Below are positions 12,528 to 24,071 of a stretch of 64,000 nucleotides of DNA, in pieces (position 1 is the first letter of the stretch; each line of letters starts with the position of its first letter). Source of the DNA: Epiperipatus broadwayi. Taxonomy: Eukaryota > Onychophora > Udeonychophora > Euonychophora > Peripatidae. Below the pieces are notes generated by a model, which was not told the origin of the DNA, did no database searches, and saw only the letters and a list, made by a program, of their open reading frames with translations. The position numbers and the translations under genes are program-made. Where the stretch lies: contig JAQFVV010012418.1 of assembly GCA_028023455.1 (NCBI GenBank), forward strand, positions 5,327,244 to 5,391,243. Direction: 5' to 3'.

Positions 12528-12758
12528 CTATAATATTAATAGATTGAATGTGAAGAATAGAGCCACATAGTTTTTTTGATGTTGAGTGAAGCAATTTTAC
12601 AGTTGTGGTTAATTGGTATGTTTTGATTGCAATGAAATTATGAGGATTTCAAGCTATATACACTGAAGCTGAGATCATCAATTAGCCATGAAGTGATGAG
12701 TTCAGTGGCATATTAATAATAAGAGCTGCCAAAATCAAGAAGAAAATGAAGCAGAAGA

Positions 12759-13190
12759 TTATACTTGTGTAATTTTAAGTGTGAAATGATTGAAGAAATG
12801 ATGTGGTGGAAGAGTAAAGTAATCATGGACAGAAAGTGCTTTACCATGATGTTTTTTCAAAATTGAAAAAACAAACCAATCCTTTTTGGCCTTTAAATTG
12901 TAATTATGAATTTCAATGAAATATAAATCAGTGAGTTGTTGGTTGATTTTAAAATCAAACTCTTGATGATTTGAAAGAACTAACCTATTACCTTTCTCTT
13001 CTTTAAGACAGATAAGGTTCTTTGGGGTAATAAACTTTCTAGTGAAACTGATGTTATGGGACAATTGATGATTGTTAACTTGGGGAAGATATTTTAGAAT
13101 GTTTGAAGCCTTTTTCAGTGTTGGCTTCAAATTTGGATTCGAAGTTGGTAATAATTTCCATTTCAGGTCAGTACCAATCGCCTCTGACAA
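12759..13190 (-). pseudogene. Penelope-like RT N-terminal region, decayed
   Basis: Readable block NLICLKEEKGNRLVLSN, matching the conserved I-x-x-ADKG-x-x-x-V-x-L-D motif near the start of Penelope-like reverse transcriptases, then KINQQLTDLYF. The upstream part is rich in Asn, Lys and His and less certain. Same strand and order as the RT palm and GIY-YIG blocks. Confidence 0.6.
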
Positions 13191-13687
13191 ACCTTGTACT
13201 GTAGTTTAAGGTTTTAGTAGAGTTGTAGGGGATTTGTATGTTTGAGAGATTGGCCCAGTTTTGGGAAGTATTGAGATTAGGGCAAGAATGCTTTTGTTTA
13301 TAAGTTAAAAAATTGAATTTCTTAGAAAATTTCCTTTTTAACATAGAAGCGATGTTGCACTTTGTGACGATAGAGACAGGAACTGGGAAGTGACTACCAT
13401 ATGGCTTTTCCTTTTTTTATCAGCTTTGTATGTGCTGGAAAGGTTTTTTATAATCGATTTTAATAGGATAATTTTGAGCATTACAATAATCTTCTCTTGC
13501 TGAGAAATATAATTATTAATTTTGTTATGACAGCAATTAGAAAAAACATTAAATTGGAGACAATTCCTTAGGAAAGTAAGACGTTAATGTTGGTACAGAT
13601 GTTAAGCATAGCATGATATGTTCTGTCTTGTTCCATGATTGATTTAAAGAAAATTCTAAACAAAATATTAAAGCTGTGATAATGTAA

Positions 13688-13861
13688 TGAATAAGCAAAT
13701 ATTTAATGTCTAAACAGGTTTGGATTTGAAATATGAAAAATTTATTTGAAGCTAAATATTTGAGATTATGATACTTTACGGTGTCAAAAGAACTTGGCTT
13801 CAAATAAATTCGTATTTCAAATCTTTTTAGTCGTTAAATGTTTTATCATTTGCTTATTCAT
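13688..13861. repeat. Inverted repeat at 5' end of the Penelope-like element
   Basis: Arms of about 65 bp: 13688-13752 and 13797-13861 (GAATAAGCAAAT...TTTATTTGAAGC against GCTTCAAATAAATT...ATTTGCTTATTC), separated by 44 bp. The left arm is also the direct repeat found at 11219-11325, so this is an inverted pseudo-LTR arrangement. Confidence 0.85.
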
Positions 13862-14809
13862 TACAAATAATATTTGTTTTTTCATCATGACTTAATTAAA
13901 GTTGCTTATACTGTCTACATATACATAATCTACAGTATTGTCTCAGCACTATATGAAATGAATCATCTTATCCTGGAATAAATTATAAAAAGTAATACAA
14001 TTAATAAAAGCATTATACTCTTAACATTATTTTAGCTTAATAATTTTAAAACTGCATTAAGTTGAGAAAAGCAACCACAAACATGTTTTTTATTAATAAA
14101 ATTATAAAAAATATATATCAAAAATATTAACCAATTAAACAACATATTTAAGCATAAATTTAATTTCCTTTACTATAGTAACAAGTTTAAAATTATTTCA
14201 GTTATATGAGTTTCCATTAATAGATATGTTCTTCAATTTATTTTCAATTACTTCAACATATCTTATTGTGAGTTGAAAATTAAATTAAACTTCTAAAATT
14301 TAGCTTTTTAAAAGTCATTATTTGCTATTGTATCTTTATTTAACACAACAAAAACTCCATTTTATATGCACAATTTGTTCGGACTCTGGATGGACAACTA
14401 TACCTATAAAATCAGGATTATCCTAATTTAGAACTTCAAATCCTATATTCAAATAATATCTTTTATCCTGATTTTAAAAAATGGGGGGGGGTCAATGTAT
14501 TAAATGGATGAAGCTAAAGTTTTATTGAAATCTAATGATTAATCAAAAATATAATTTTAATTTTTAAAAAATTCCTATATATATATATATTTTAATTTTA
14601 AACTTTTAAATTTTAATTACTTTATTTAACATTCAAATTAATAATGAATTTGAATGAATAATTCCAAAAATAAAAATGAATTTCCATCAAGAATATACGA
14701 TGACGATGGTGCAAAAGATGAGATTAATAATATTCTTGTAAAGTGCTAATTTGCGATATAATTTTCATTAGCCATAGTAATTAGAGATGTAGGATGATGA
14801 AATGTAGAT
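13862..14809. other. AT-rich stretch with a small inverted repeat
   Basis: No gene recognised. A short inverted repeat (AAAATCAGGAT near 14406-14418, ATCCTGATTTT near 14464-14476) surrounds about 45 bp and may be a small MITE relic. A TA run lies at 14575-14590. Confidence 0.4.
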
Positions 14810-14994
14810 CAGTGATTCTCAACTTGTGATATGCATACCACGAAAGATAAATTATTTTGAAAAATTATATTTAAATAATTTATTCAAATAATGTAAAATT
14901 GATAAATAAAAAATTAAAACTATATTATATTGACCAGTGCCTCTGTCAGCTCTTTGTTATAGACAAAAATGTCTAGGCTTATTGCAATCTAGAT

Positions 14995-16142
14995 GAGTGG
15001 TCTTCAACCTTTTCACACCTGCGGCCCGGTAAAAATAAGAATAATTTCGCGAACCGGCAGAAGTTTAGATAATTTTTTTTAAAGATGTAACCTGCTTAAC
15101 CTTAGATAAGCATAATTGTTTTAACTGACCAAAACAGCACACTAGTTATTGTGTATTGTAATGGTGTTTAAATATTACAGTTTACAAACATCACACTATA
15201 TAAAATAATAGATTTATTTACCTTCACATGCTAAACACTTTCTTGAGTTGCGCAGTCATACTGCTACAGAAAACATACAATAACAATCATTCTCATTAAT
15301 GTGCTTGCATTTTACGTTTATTATTTTATTGTTAAAACGTGCAAGAATAAAATGTTATTCACCTGAATATGTTGAAAAAGTCAAAAGTTTTGATCTTATT
15401 TTATTTTTATTTTTTTTTTGGGTGGGGAGTGAGAAATACTGAGACCAAAGATAGACTCTAAAGTTATTTTTTGTTTGTTTTTATTTTTAAAAAAATGTAA
15501 CAGAAATTGGTTTTAAAAATAAAAGTTTTAGTATTTTAATGGTATACAAATAAAGCCAAAAAAAATATTGCCTTATAGGCCAAAAAAAAAGTGGGCGTAT
15601 TTTTAAACAAAAAAAAAAGAAAACGAAACTTGAAAAATCAAAAGTTTTGATCTTACTTTATTTTGGGGTGGTGGGGGTGTATTGAGAAATATTTTGTAAA
15701 AGTTAGAAACAGAACTTATTTTTTGTTTTTTATTTTTAAAAAAAGGTAATGAAAATTGATTTAAAGCCAAAAAAAAAAAAATCGCCATAGAAAAAATTTA
15801 AGAGATCAAAAAAAGTCACGTTACATTTTATTGTTTTAACAACGCTGATAAGCAGCCATGATTGGCTATCAAAAGACAACCGGAGTTTGCATAATAAAAA
15901 AACTTTTCTACCCCCCCCCCATAAACATCTGTGATAAATAAAAAAACAAATTAATTTATGTATGATTGATTAGATTTTGTTTTTGTTCTGTTTCTTTTTT
16001 TTAAATCGGGAAAAAATGCGATGAAAAAAATAAATAAAAATTGTTCATATTAATTAAAAGTTTAAAATCTTATTATTTTGTTATGCTAGTCTAACTGCGG
16101 ACCAACAGAAAACTTCTGCGCCCCGGTGGTTGAAGACCACTG
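14995..16142. mobile_element. Non-autonomous hAT element, 1148 bp, TSD ATCTAGAT
   Basis: Terminal inverted repeats GAGTGGTCTTCAACC (left; first base changed from the usual C) and GGTTGAAGACCACTG (right). Perfect 8-bp duplications ATCTAGAT at 14987-14994 and 16143-16150. Just inside, CTGCGGCCCGGT on the left and GCCCCGGTGG on the right extend the palindrome. No transposase frame inside; the interior is T/A-rich with a direct duplication (15370-15800). Confidence 0.92.
15370..15800. repeat. Internal direct duplication in the hAT element
   Basis: Two diverged copies starting TCAAAAGTTTTGATCTTA (from about 15378 and 15639), each followed by a G-run (GGGTGGGG or GGGGTGGTGGGGG), AGAAATA, a TTATTTTTTGTTT segment and AAAGCCAAAAAAAA. 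A local duplication inside the element after or during its formation. Confidence 0.7.
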
Positions 16143-16386
16143 ATCTAGATCATATGACATACTTGGCACTTGCTAACACAATGATTTTTACATTGGCCTT
16201 ATAGATATTTTGTTTGTAAATAAATATTTAACTTTTATTACGGTAATTATGTTTTGGTTACCAAAAACTAAAATATTTTTTATTTGCTTTTTTTTTTTTC
16301 CCAAAAATTTTTTTTAAAAGGGTGATAGCACAGAGAAATTTTGATATTCTTTGGGTGGTATGCAGAACTCAAAAGATTGAGTCACA

Positions 16387-19300
16387 TTAAATATTGTTAG
16401 CATCTAATTTTTTCCTATTTATGTTTACAATCACAAAGCTATTATTTAATAGGAAGTACTGGAATGTTTTCTAATTCAAGATTACTTTTCAATACACTTA
16501 TGAGAAAATAAACAGATGCAATAATGGTTGGTATTTTAGAATCATTCATTAATTTATTTTTTAAAAAAAAAGAAAAAGTGGATAGTGAAAATCCACTTTC
16601 TACAATGATTAATACTTAACTAAAGGGAATATTAAAACTTGCTATGCTAATTATTTTTGGATAAATTGCAAGAAATTCAATCTTTATTTTTAGCTTCTTT
16701 TTTTTTTTTGGAAGAAAGTTCTAAAAAAAAAATAGATAATTTTTGAAAATTAAAAAAAAAAAGCATTTGAACTTTTTTATTAGAAAAAAAAATATGTTTC
16801 TTTATTCAAGTAATTTATTAAATAAATTTTATGTAATTAAGCATTTTTAGTGTATGTTTACAATTGTATACATTCAAATATCAGCCTTTTAAGCTAATTG
16901 TGCATACATTTTGCAAGTGTTAATAATAAATGAATACTTTCTCACCAATACAAGATATAGTATTTATGCAGGAATAAAAGGAATCCTCTTATTCCTATGA
17001 CTCAAATGCTTATATATGAGCAAATCTGAAGTACTGTCAAGTAAAACTTAAAAGGCTGATATTTGAATGTAAATAAATTTTGAAAAAAAAGGTAAAATGT
17101 TATCGCAGAATTACCAAAATCTGATATCAATTTTATACAGAAAGGATATATAGTGCTCATATTTTATTATAATTTACAAATAAGACATTTCTTAAATGCT
17201 CTCAGTTTGATAACTTTTCACACAAACGGATTAACGATTATTACTAATCATTTATTAAGCTATATATTATTTCATGTTTAGATGAGATATAAACTTCATT
17301 AAATATTAATACATCAATTATTAAATATGTGCATGAATATTATTTACCTTCTCCCTCTTTTTCTACTTAACCATAATATCTTAGATATGCCATAAAATTT
17401 TCAATTTCCACCCTTAAACCATTTGGATAAAATCATATGAAAAAGATAGAATTCCAAGATGTATTTTTGGCTGAACTCATCCTTGTATAGATCTTTAGAC
17501 GTTATATTACAATTGTAAAAATTTGCTATTAATAAATACTTAACTACAATAATGCTGTGTGAGATAAAGATCTTTTAACTGATGATGGTTGGTGCATTTT
17601 AGAGATTGCATTTTATGTGTCTATTAAGTGTGTATGGAAACTGAAAAATTTATAGTATACTTAAAATATTACAAAAAAAAAAAGAGTGGTGATTTAAATG
17701 AATAATATTCATGTTTGTACTTAAAAATTGATTGTTTATAATATATCTGCACTAAAAATTCAATAATATATAGTCTAATAACTGAGACTATCACCATGCA
17801 GTAGACCAATAATAGTTGAAAATTATTTGCAATAATCTGTGAAAATAATTAGAATTTTAAAATATCTAAGCTAAAAGGGATACTAAATTGGCTTCTAGCT
17901 AACAGTCTAGCAAAACCCTATTTATTCACAATCATTCTAGGTTCCATTTTAAGGCTCACAAATATTGGGCATCTCAAATTTCAAAGATGACATACTCAAA
18001 TAAGTGCATTCAAAAAATGTCTCATTTGTAAAGTGAATTGTAATAATTTGCTATGAATAAAATACTGGACTATGATGATGAAGATGTAAGAGGCAATTGA
18101 TGGTTGGTTCATCCAGAAGTACATCTTGGGTATTGTTTCCCTTTTGATGTGTTCTGTCAAGACTGAATATTTTTAGTATATTTTAGATGCTTTTCATATT
18201 TTACACAATATTAACAAAAGTCATTACTATTTTTAAAATAAATATAAAAGCAATCATTATTTAAATTTATTTCTTCTTTAAAAAAATAGCTACAGAATTA
18301 AATCATTTTTGGAAGAACTAAAATGGAATTGAAATTAATTTTAGATTTTGTAGCAACTTAATAGATGTCACTCATAGAGGCAGTTGAATGATTGATTTCA
18401 GTTTTTCATCAATAAAATCATACTGTGAATCAAGATTTGACCATTTATTACAAAAATTTTTGAAGAAAAACGAATGTTGTATTCATTATAAATGTTAGGG
18501 TCATTTTCAAAAGGTGCATTTGAATTGCAAAAGGAAAATTAAAATTATTATGTTAATTGAAATAAATTATAAAAATATCAATAACACTCCAGCAATTCAA
18601 AAAAGCAATTGATTCATACATCTTTCTTGTAAATCAAGAATGATTAAAAATATTCAGTATGAAAATGGTAATTCACATTTGTTTGTTTTTTTTAAAGTTA
18701 TGTCTAAAAAGAAAAAAAATGTAAGAATGATGACCATCATTATTAAATTTTCCAGAAGCAAAATTTATTTCTAATTCTTTGATAAGCATTCCAAGCTCAA
18801 GTGATACATCAAAAGATTTTCGGTTTAATGAAAACTTCTTTGACAGAAGGAAATGGTTCTTCATAAGAAAATATAAAAGTTGAATTGTGTTCAAGAAAAA
18901 TATACGTCTTTTTCAGAATTTAAAAATTTTTTGAGAAAAAATGAAATGACACTAACTTATAATTTTAAAAATATCTATTGAATTCATGCTAATGATTGTA
19001 CAATTATTATATGGTGGAGCGATCATTATATATAAAACTGACTCTCAATAATAAGCAATATTTGATCAAGAATATTTTTCTTTTTTTTTGGAGTAGATGT
19101 TAAAGGCTTGTCAAAATCTTTAGAACTTGTCACCAGTGCAAAAGAAATGTTGGATGCCTTGAAGTTTGATATTGATTCTTTAAAAGATAGGAACTCCCAA
19201 TATAGGAAAATCTTTTCATCTCTCTGCTTTTCTTTTGTTCTTTTTTTTTTTTGTTTGTTTTGTTATTATTATTATGACATTTAAACTGGTGTACATCCCA

Positions 19301-20184
19301 ATCATATTGAATCTCTTTTGCCATTATCTTCCTTTCTGCATTGTGAAAATGGAAGTATATGTTTGGCAGATAACTGGAAGAGGTAATAAATGTACTATTT
19401 TAAAACTTAAGTACTTGAAAAAAGAAAAATTTGCTCCAAGATCTCACCTAGTGTAATACTGATAGCTTTCTTAATTATTTATCTTGCAAAGAAAAAATTT
19501 AATGGTATATCCTAAATGGATATGATATATTGGAAATGTAGTTCATGGAAAGAAAGAATGTATAGTATTGAATTAACTATGAGTTCTAATTTAGTATCTG
19601 ATCTTGGAATTCAAATATTTATCAATGAAAAGTTGAATATTGAAAATTATTCTGTAAAATGATAATTGTGCCTATTTATAAATGCTTTTACTCCAATACA
19701 GATTTGGAAAAAACATTTATTCCTTGTTGGATATTATTATTGCATCAATATCAATAAAGACTGAATTTTTTCTTAGAGATTTTAAAGCAGTACTCCTAAA
19801 CAGATATGTCATGACTAGATGATGTGTGCCTTGAAAACAGTAAGAATTTCATTTGCACATGTTTTTATGCTATTTGCTTTTCCCTATTTACATGAATAAA
19901 TATTCTCATCAGTGCTTTCCTTAAAAATGATAAATCTTAAAAAAATTAAATCAGAAATTGCAAGTAGATACTTCAAGATTATTCCTGTCATACAAGCATT
20001 AAATTAAAAAAAAAAAAGAACAAATATTTTATTAAAACTTAATTTTTATGCATTTTTGAAAAAATATTCTTATATTTAAACATTGTAAACTTTGTAGAGA
20101 ATAAAAAATATATATTTCAATTACAATGGCTTGCATATTTTTTTAATATAATAAAATTATTGTAAAAAGTTTTTAATATAATAA
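16387..20184. other. AT-rich stretch, no recognised gene
   Basis: Apart from the small MITE at 16870-17070, only AT-rich sequence with weak internal similarity (for example around 17530-17610 and 18050-18110, both with TTGCTATNAATAAA and TGATGGTTGGT). A + segment near 19100-19200 (SLELVTSAKEMLDALKF) is hAT-like but too short to call. Confidence 0.4.
16870..17070. mobile_element. MITE-like element with perfect 24-bp terminal inverted repeats
   Basis: 16870-16893 (ACATTCAAATATCAGCC...TTAAG) is the exact reverse complement of 17047-17070. Both ends are adjacent to TA-containing sequence, compatible with a TA-targeting mariner-like MITE. The 150-bp interior has no coding capacity. Confidence 0.75.
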
Positions 20185-22490
20185 TGTAACGGTCAGAAAA
20201 CGTGTGACTCGTAAACATAGTGCAGAATTCGACCACCATACAGAACAGCAGCACCATCGAGTAGCGAAGCCACCCGTGGTACTGAGTTCGAACATAGTTT
20301 ATCGGTTCCACAATACAATCCACGAAACAACGCATCTGATGCGACATTAGTAAATATTTCCTTAGGCACGGTGGTCAGGGATATGCAAGAGAGTCATGAT
20401 TTTATTCTCGAGTTAGCCAATAACCAAACTAATATTAATTAAACATTCATATTTACATAATCGAGGAAATATTATATAGAATGGGTATCGAATAAATGAA
20501 ACGTAACTGCAGACGTATAGTTTAAAATTATTTATTAATACATTTTAATAAAACAATCTAATAATATTTTATGGACTAACAGCTTCAGTAGCGGGATTTG
20601 CGACATGATTATATTTTAAAGAATACATTTATTTATTTAGACATTATTTTATATTGAGGATTTCAGTAGCGGTATTTCCGATACTGTAATGTTTACAAAA
20701 GGAATACATTTATTTGAAGGCGTAATCTAGCTATCTAAAATTCTCGAGTGAGTATTTCTTATGCATGCCTGGAGGGATTTAGACCTTTGCAATGCAAGAG
20801 TCTAAAGTATGGGTTATAAGAGTAATGGCAGACATATTTATTTAATTAAAATATTTATTTATAACTAAGGGCAAACATTTATTTGAGAGTGATTTATGAA
20901 GATAATGCAGAGGCGGAGTGATATATAGAATAATAAAACTAAGTAAAGGAACACGTGGTACGCTTTAGAAAGGCGATATGGAATAGCAGTATATCGAAAC
21001 TGCAATGCCGTGAATGAGTTTATAAGAATGTCGGGCTGGTCTCTGCCATCGGCCCGACGAAGTAAGGTGTCACATAAGCATAACCAGGGACAAGCGGTCC
21101 ATGTCGCAGTTTTGCCGGCTGGCTGCATGACATTGTCAAGTCCTACGGGAGCACCCATTATGCCCGCTTGTGTAGAACGACTGGGGTTAATTTCAACCCT
21201 GAAGAATCCAGAAATTTCACGGCGGAATGGGTCATCGCGTCTCTAAAACGTAACACATGTATACTGTATAAACGGTTATGATGAGATTTAAATAGGTTTC
21301 TGACTTGGCCCTACATTACCAACATTTACTCAAGAACTCTGGTGACTCTCAAAGAAATGGGATTTTCTAGAATTATTCATTAGATTTAATAAATACAAAA
21401 TATATATAAACTGGGAGTTATTACAACTAATATGCCAGCCATTTGCAAAGTAGTAGACCCTGCATTACAATAAATGATGCACTGAATGTGTGTCGATTTA
21501 TATGAAAGTAAAGTTATTTAGGAAAGTAAATATTAATGAAAATTGGACACGCATTCATTGTTTTAAGCGATCATAGATTTAAACTTTGAAATTTGAGACA
21601 ATTATGAGCATGCAATAATTAAATAATAACTATAGATAAAAATGTAGATTATAGAAATACGCACCCAAGAAAGCTAGAGTGAGGTAAGCTAGATTATTAG
21701 AGAAATTTACACATTAAGTTAATTATTCAGTTTTAGTTATACATATGGTAGTTTTTACATTTTATAATTTAGATAAGTAGTATGAAGAAGAGCTATAGCA
21801 TATTATGAAGAGTACTCTAGAGTTTGAACCTAGAGTTTGAACACAGACAGGTAACCTGTTTTATAAGAAGTTTTCTGATTCCATTAGTTTAGCAGCAAAA
21901 GTTCACGAGTGGCACTTCTTTCTTGTCTTTAGATATTTCATTTAATTTCACAGCAGCAGCAGCTTTTTCATTTATTTAAGGCAGCAGATCTTCATGGTGA
22001 ATTTATGATGGGCAATGGAAAGTTCGGCATCCGATAGGCCATCTCCCAATGGAGAATAATCTAGGTGCTTTACTCGGTCATACCTTGGCAGGAACAAATT
22101 ATTTTTATATTTTTGGAGACTCTCAGTGATCGAGAGCAAAGCTAAAGTTTAAGTAAATGTCTCCAGCAAGTCTAAGATGGCCTCTTTTTTTTTTATCTTG
22201 ATCTTTCACATTTTTGTTAAGATATTTTTAGGTTCTACTTAATCTGCCCTGAGGATAATCAATGCATTTTGTTGGTTTTTTAATTAAAGAAAGCTGCCAT
22301 TCTATTGTTTACATTTTACATTTACTAATTATATTTTGGGGAATTTTTCTTTAATTAATCTATTATCTATCACTGACCGATGCTTTTCAATTTCAAAGAC
22401 AAAAAGGAAACATAAGATTATTTTAACTTTTAATTAAATATTACATCAGATTTTTTTAGAATTATTATTAAACGAAATTTAAACAAAGCA
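20185..22490. mobile_element. Long TGTA...CA insertion, copy 2 (right end uncertain)
   Basis: Starts TGTAACGGTCAGAAAACG, closely like copy 1 (TGTAACGGTATGAAAA). The preceding 4 bp are ATAA. Two right ends fit a CA followed by ATAA: 21469 (CTGCATTACA) and 22490 (AAACAAAGCA). The longer one gives 2306 bp, matching the length and three-island composition of the other copies (islands near 20185-20400, 20980-21260 and 21830-22160), so I prefer it. A 78-codon + frame at 21010-21246 shows no family match and overlaps an opposite-strand frame; it is probably not a gene. The interrupted target is unrecognised, so the boundaries are weaker than for copies 1, 3 and 4. Confidence 0.55.
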
Positions 22491-22799
22491 ATAAATACGA
22501 ACTTTATAATCCAAAATAAATGATTAGAATTATACAAAATTATATAGCTAAAGAAATCTAAATTATATGATTTTATCCCTATTTATTGCCTTTAATTTGA
22601 GATCGAAATGTGTGCGTGTTTATGCTGAATTCTACATATATTTATACATTTTTAATATTGTTACACTCACAATTCGATATCAAAAAGTTTAAATTTGGGT
22701 GGGATAGACCGGTCAGTGAGAGACGACAGAAAAAGGTGAAACTTAAGATTCGAATACGAATCTTACTGTTTCAATAATATTTTCAATTACTATGAATTT

Positions 22800-23760
22800 C
22801 ATGATAGAATCAAGGTCTCTCAAAAGTTTAATACAATTTCTCCAATGCATTTCCTCTCTTTTACATAAAATACCAGCAAATTTACTTATTAGAACCATTT
22901 ATCTCATCAAGTCTTTTCCTAGGTTTTTCACAATCTTTTGGGACTCAGTTTAAGACTTTTAATGATCATTTATTATATTCTAAAAATATTGTCTGTCCAG
23001 CCAAGCTCATTTCAATCTCTTCGTTTTTTCAATGATACATGTTTATTGTCAGGCCCAGGTATTTTATTATTAATTTTTTCTGGCACACTTTTCTGAGTGG
23101 TCTGAAATTTCTATAATGCTCTTCTGATCAATGTTCAAATCTCAGATCCATATGTAAAGAAACTTTTTCAAACACATAAACATTTTAATATTATTTTTAT
23201 CAAAAGCAGTTCATCAAAGTTTAATTCTATGATTGATTTCATCACTTATGTTTCCATCTGTATTAATAATCTGAGCAAGAGATTGTTAACTTTTAACTTC
23301 TGATTATCAATCTTTTTTTTTTTCTATGAAAATCCATTCAACATTATCATAGACTTCTTAGCTATTATCTTTGGTCCTACTTTCATCTGATAACTTTTGC
23401 AACATTTCTATATACTCTGAAACATTGTTTGTAAAACAGACATATCATTTTCAAAATATGAATAACTAAATAAAATCGATGTACTTTTATTTCCCCAGTT
23501 TCCCATTTGTAATTCTCAAAAATATTTTTTTATAAAATAGCTGCAAAATGTTTTGAAGATATGAAATCATTCTGCCATACAACCTTCTCAGTCTTAATGT
23601 CATGTAATGTAATCATTGTTCAAATCTATATTTTGATGATTCAAAGCTCTCTAATCACAATAGAAATGCTTATAGAATCAAATGCCTTTTTATAATCTAC
23701 TAATCCAAAGCATAATGGTAACTTATACTCACTGGTGCTGTTTATAATTCTTTCGGTACT
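22800..23760 (-). pseudogene. RTE-like LINE reverse transcriptase and C-terminal region, decayed
   Basis: Minus-strand non-LTR RT relic. In falling coordinates: PLCFGLVDYKKAFDSI near 23723-23664 (family FVDYEKAFDS, first catalytic Asp region), a degenerate FADD box read as FENDMSVLQTMFQS near 23460-23410, VGPKIIAKKSMIMLNG, then FFTYGSEI-TL (family TYGSETWTL) near 23160, EELGWTDNIFRI-like and a basic RKRLDEING segment (family GRP-x-x-RW-D) near 22920-22890. Block order matches RTE/BovB-type LINEs. Several stops and frameshifts. Distinct from the RTE-like endonuclease at 57.9-62.0 kb, which is on the opposite strand. Confidence 0.7.
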
Positions 23761-23901
23761 TAAATGTGATTTATCATTTCTTGGGTAATTCTTCACAGAT
23801 TTAATTGTGTGTGTGACATCTATTGGTAATTCAGAAGAACTAATTATTAGGGTTACTTTTGTTTTATTTTTTATTGTATACTTTTGTTTTAAGATATTTA
23901 T

Positions 23902-23964
23902 TTTATCTAAAAGTTATCTATTGGGTGGAAAGATTTTCCATTCAATAGATAACTTTTAGATAAA
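23902..23964. repeat. Strong hairpin, 22-bp perfect arms
   Basis: Arms 23902-23923 and 23943-23964 are perfect reverse complements (TTTATCTAAAAGTTATCTA.. and partner). The loop itself pairs further (TGGAAA with TTTCCA after a 2-nt mismatch). It ends 37 nt before the hammerhead fold on the + strand, so both may belong to one RNA-producing repeat. Confidence 0.9.
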
Positions 23965-24001
23965 TACTGGCTTTGGGTTGGTATTTTTAGATCTAGTGTC
24001 T

Positions 24002-24071
24002 GAAGCTATCCTAGCACCTCTCTGAGGAGTGCCAAAGCACGAAACCATCATCAGAGGTTAGGGGGAGTTTC
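24002..24071 (+). ncRNA. Type I hammerhead ribozyme, complete core
   Basis: A small self-cleaving RNA fold. The core is CTGAGGA at 24022-24028 (CUGANGA), stem II GTGC/GCAC with loop CAAA (24029-24040), and GAAA at 24041-24044. Stem III is A44-T58, C45-G57, C46-G56 closing the loop ATCATCAGA, with predicted cleavage after T24059 (GUU triplet). Stem I pairs 24017-24021 with 24060-24064 (one G-U), and after an asymmetric internal loop 24002-24007 (GAAGCT) pairs with 24066-24071 (AGTTTC). An open stem I with internal loop and a short stem III is the type I architecture found in animal repeats, including Penelope-like pseudo-LTRs. All core bases are present. No intact host element is recognised around it. 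Confidence 0.8.

Larger units (their letters stand above)
11219..13861 (-). mobile_element. Penelope-like element with pseudo-LTR ends, decayed
   Basis: A minus-strand Penelope-like retroelement of about 2.6 kb. In 5' to 3' order (falling coordinates) it holds an RT N-terminal region (13190-12759), RT palm with YMDD (12527-12261) and a C-terminal GIY-YIG endonuclease (11854-11510). About 100-bp direct repeats bound it (11219-11325 and 13668-13775, sharing AAAGCTGTGATAA and TTTATTTGAAGCTAAATA), and the outer right end carries an inverted partial copy. Terminal pseudo-LTRs in direct and inverted arrangement are characteristic of Penelope-like elements. Stops and frameshifts throughout. No target duplication established. 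Confidence 0.8.
14810..16386. mobile_element. Older hAT-like MITE containing a second hAT element
   Basis: The left terminus at 14810 (CAGTGATTCTCAACTTGTGA, then ATGCATACCACGAAAG) pairs with the right end near 16356-16386 (GGTGGTATGCAGAACTC ... GATTGAGTCACA). CAGTG-starting inverted termini followed by a subterminal ATACCAC palindrome are typical of hAT MITEs. Without the inner insertion it would be about 430 bp. No intact 8-bp target duplication was found, consistent with age. Confidence 0.65.

Noticed and set aside
21010-21246. 78-codon frame as a gene
   Set aside because: Overlapped by an opposite-strand frame in a GC-richer island, no family motif, and not conserved among copies of the insertion.
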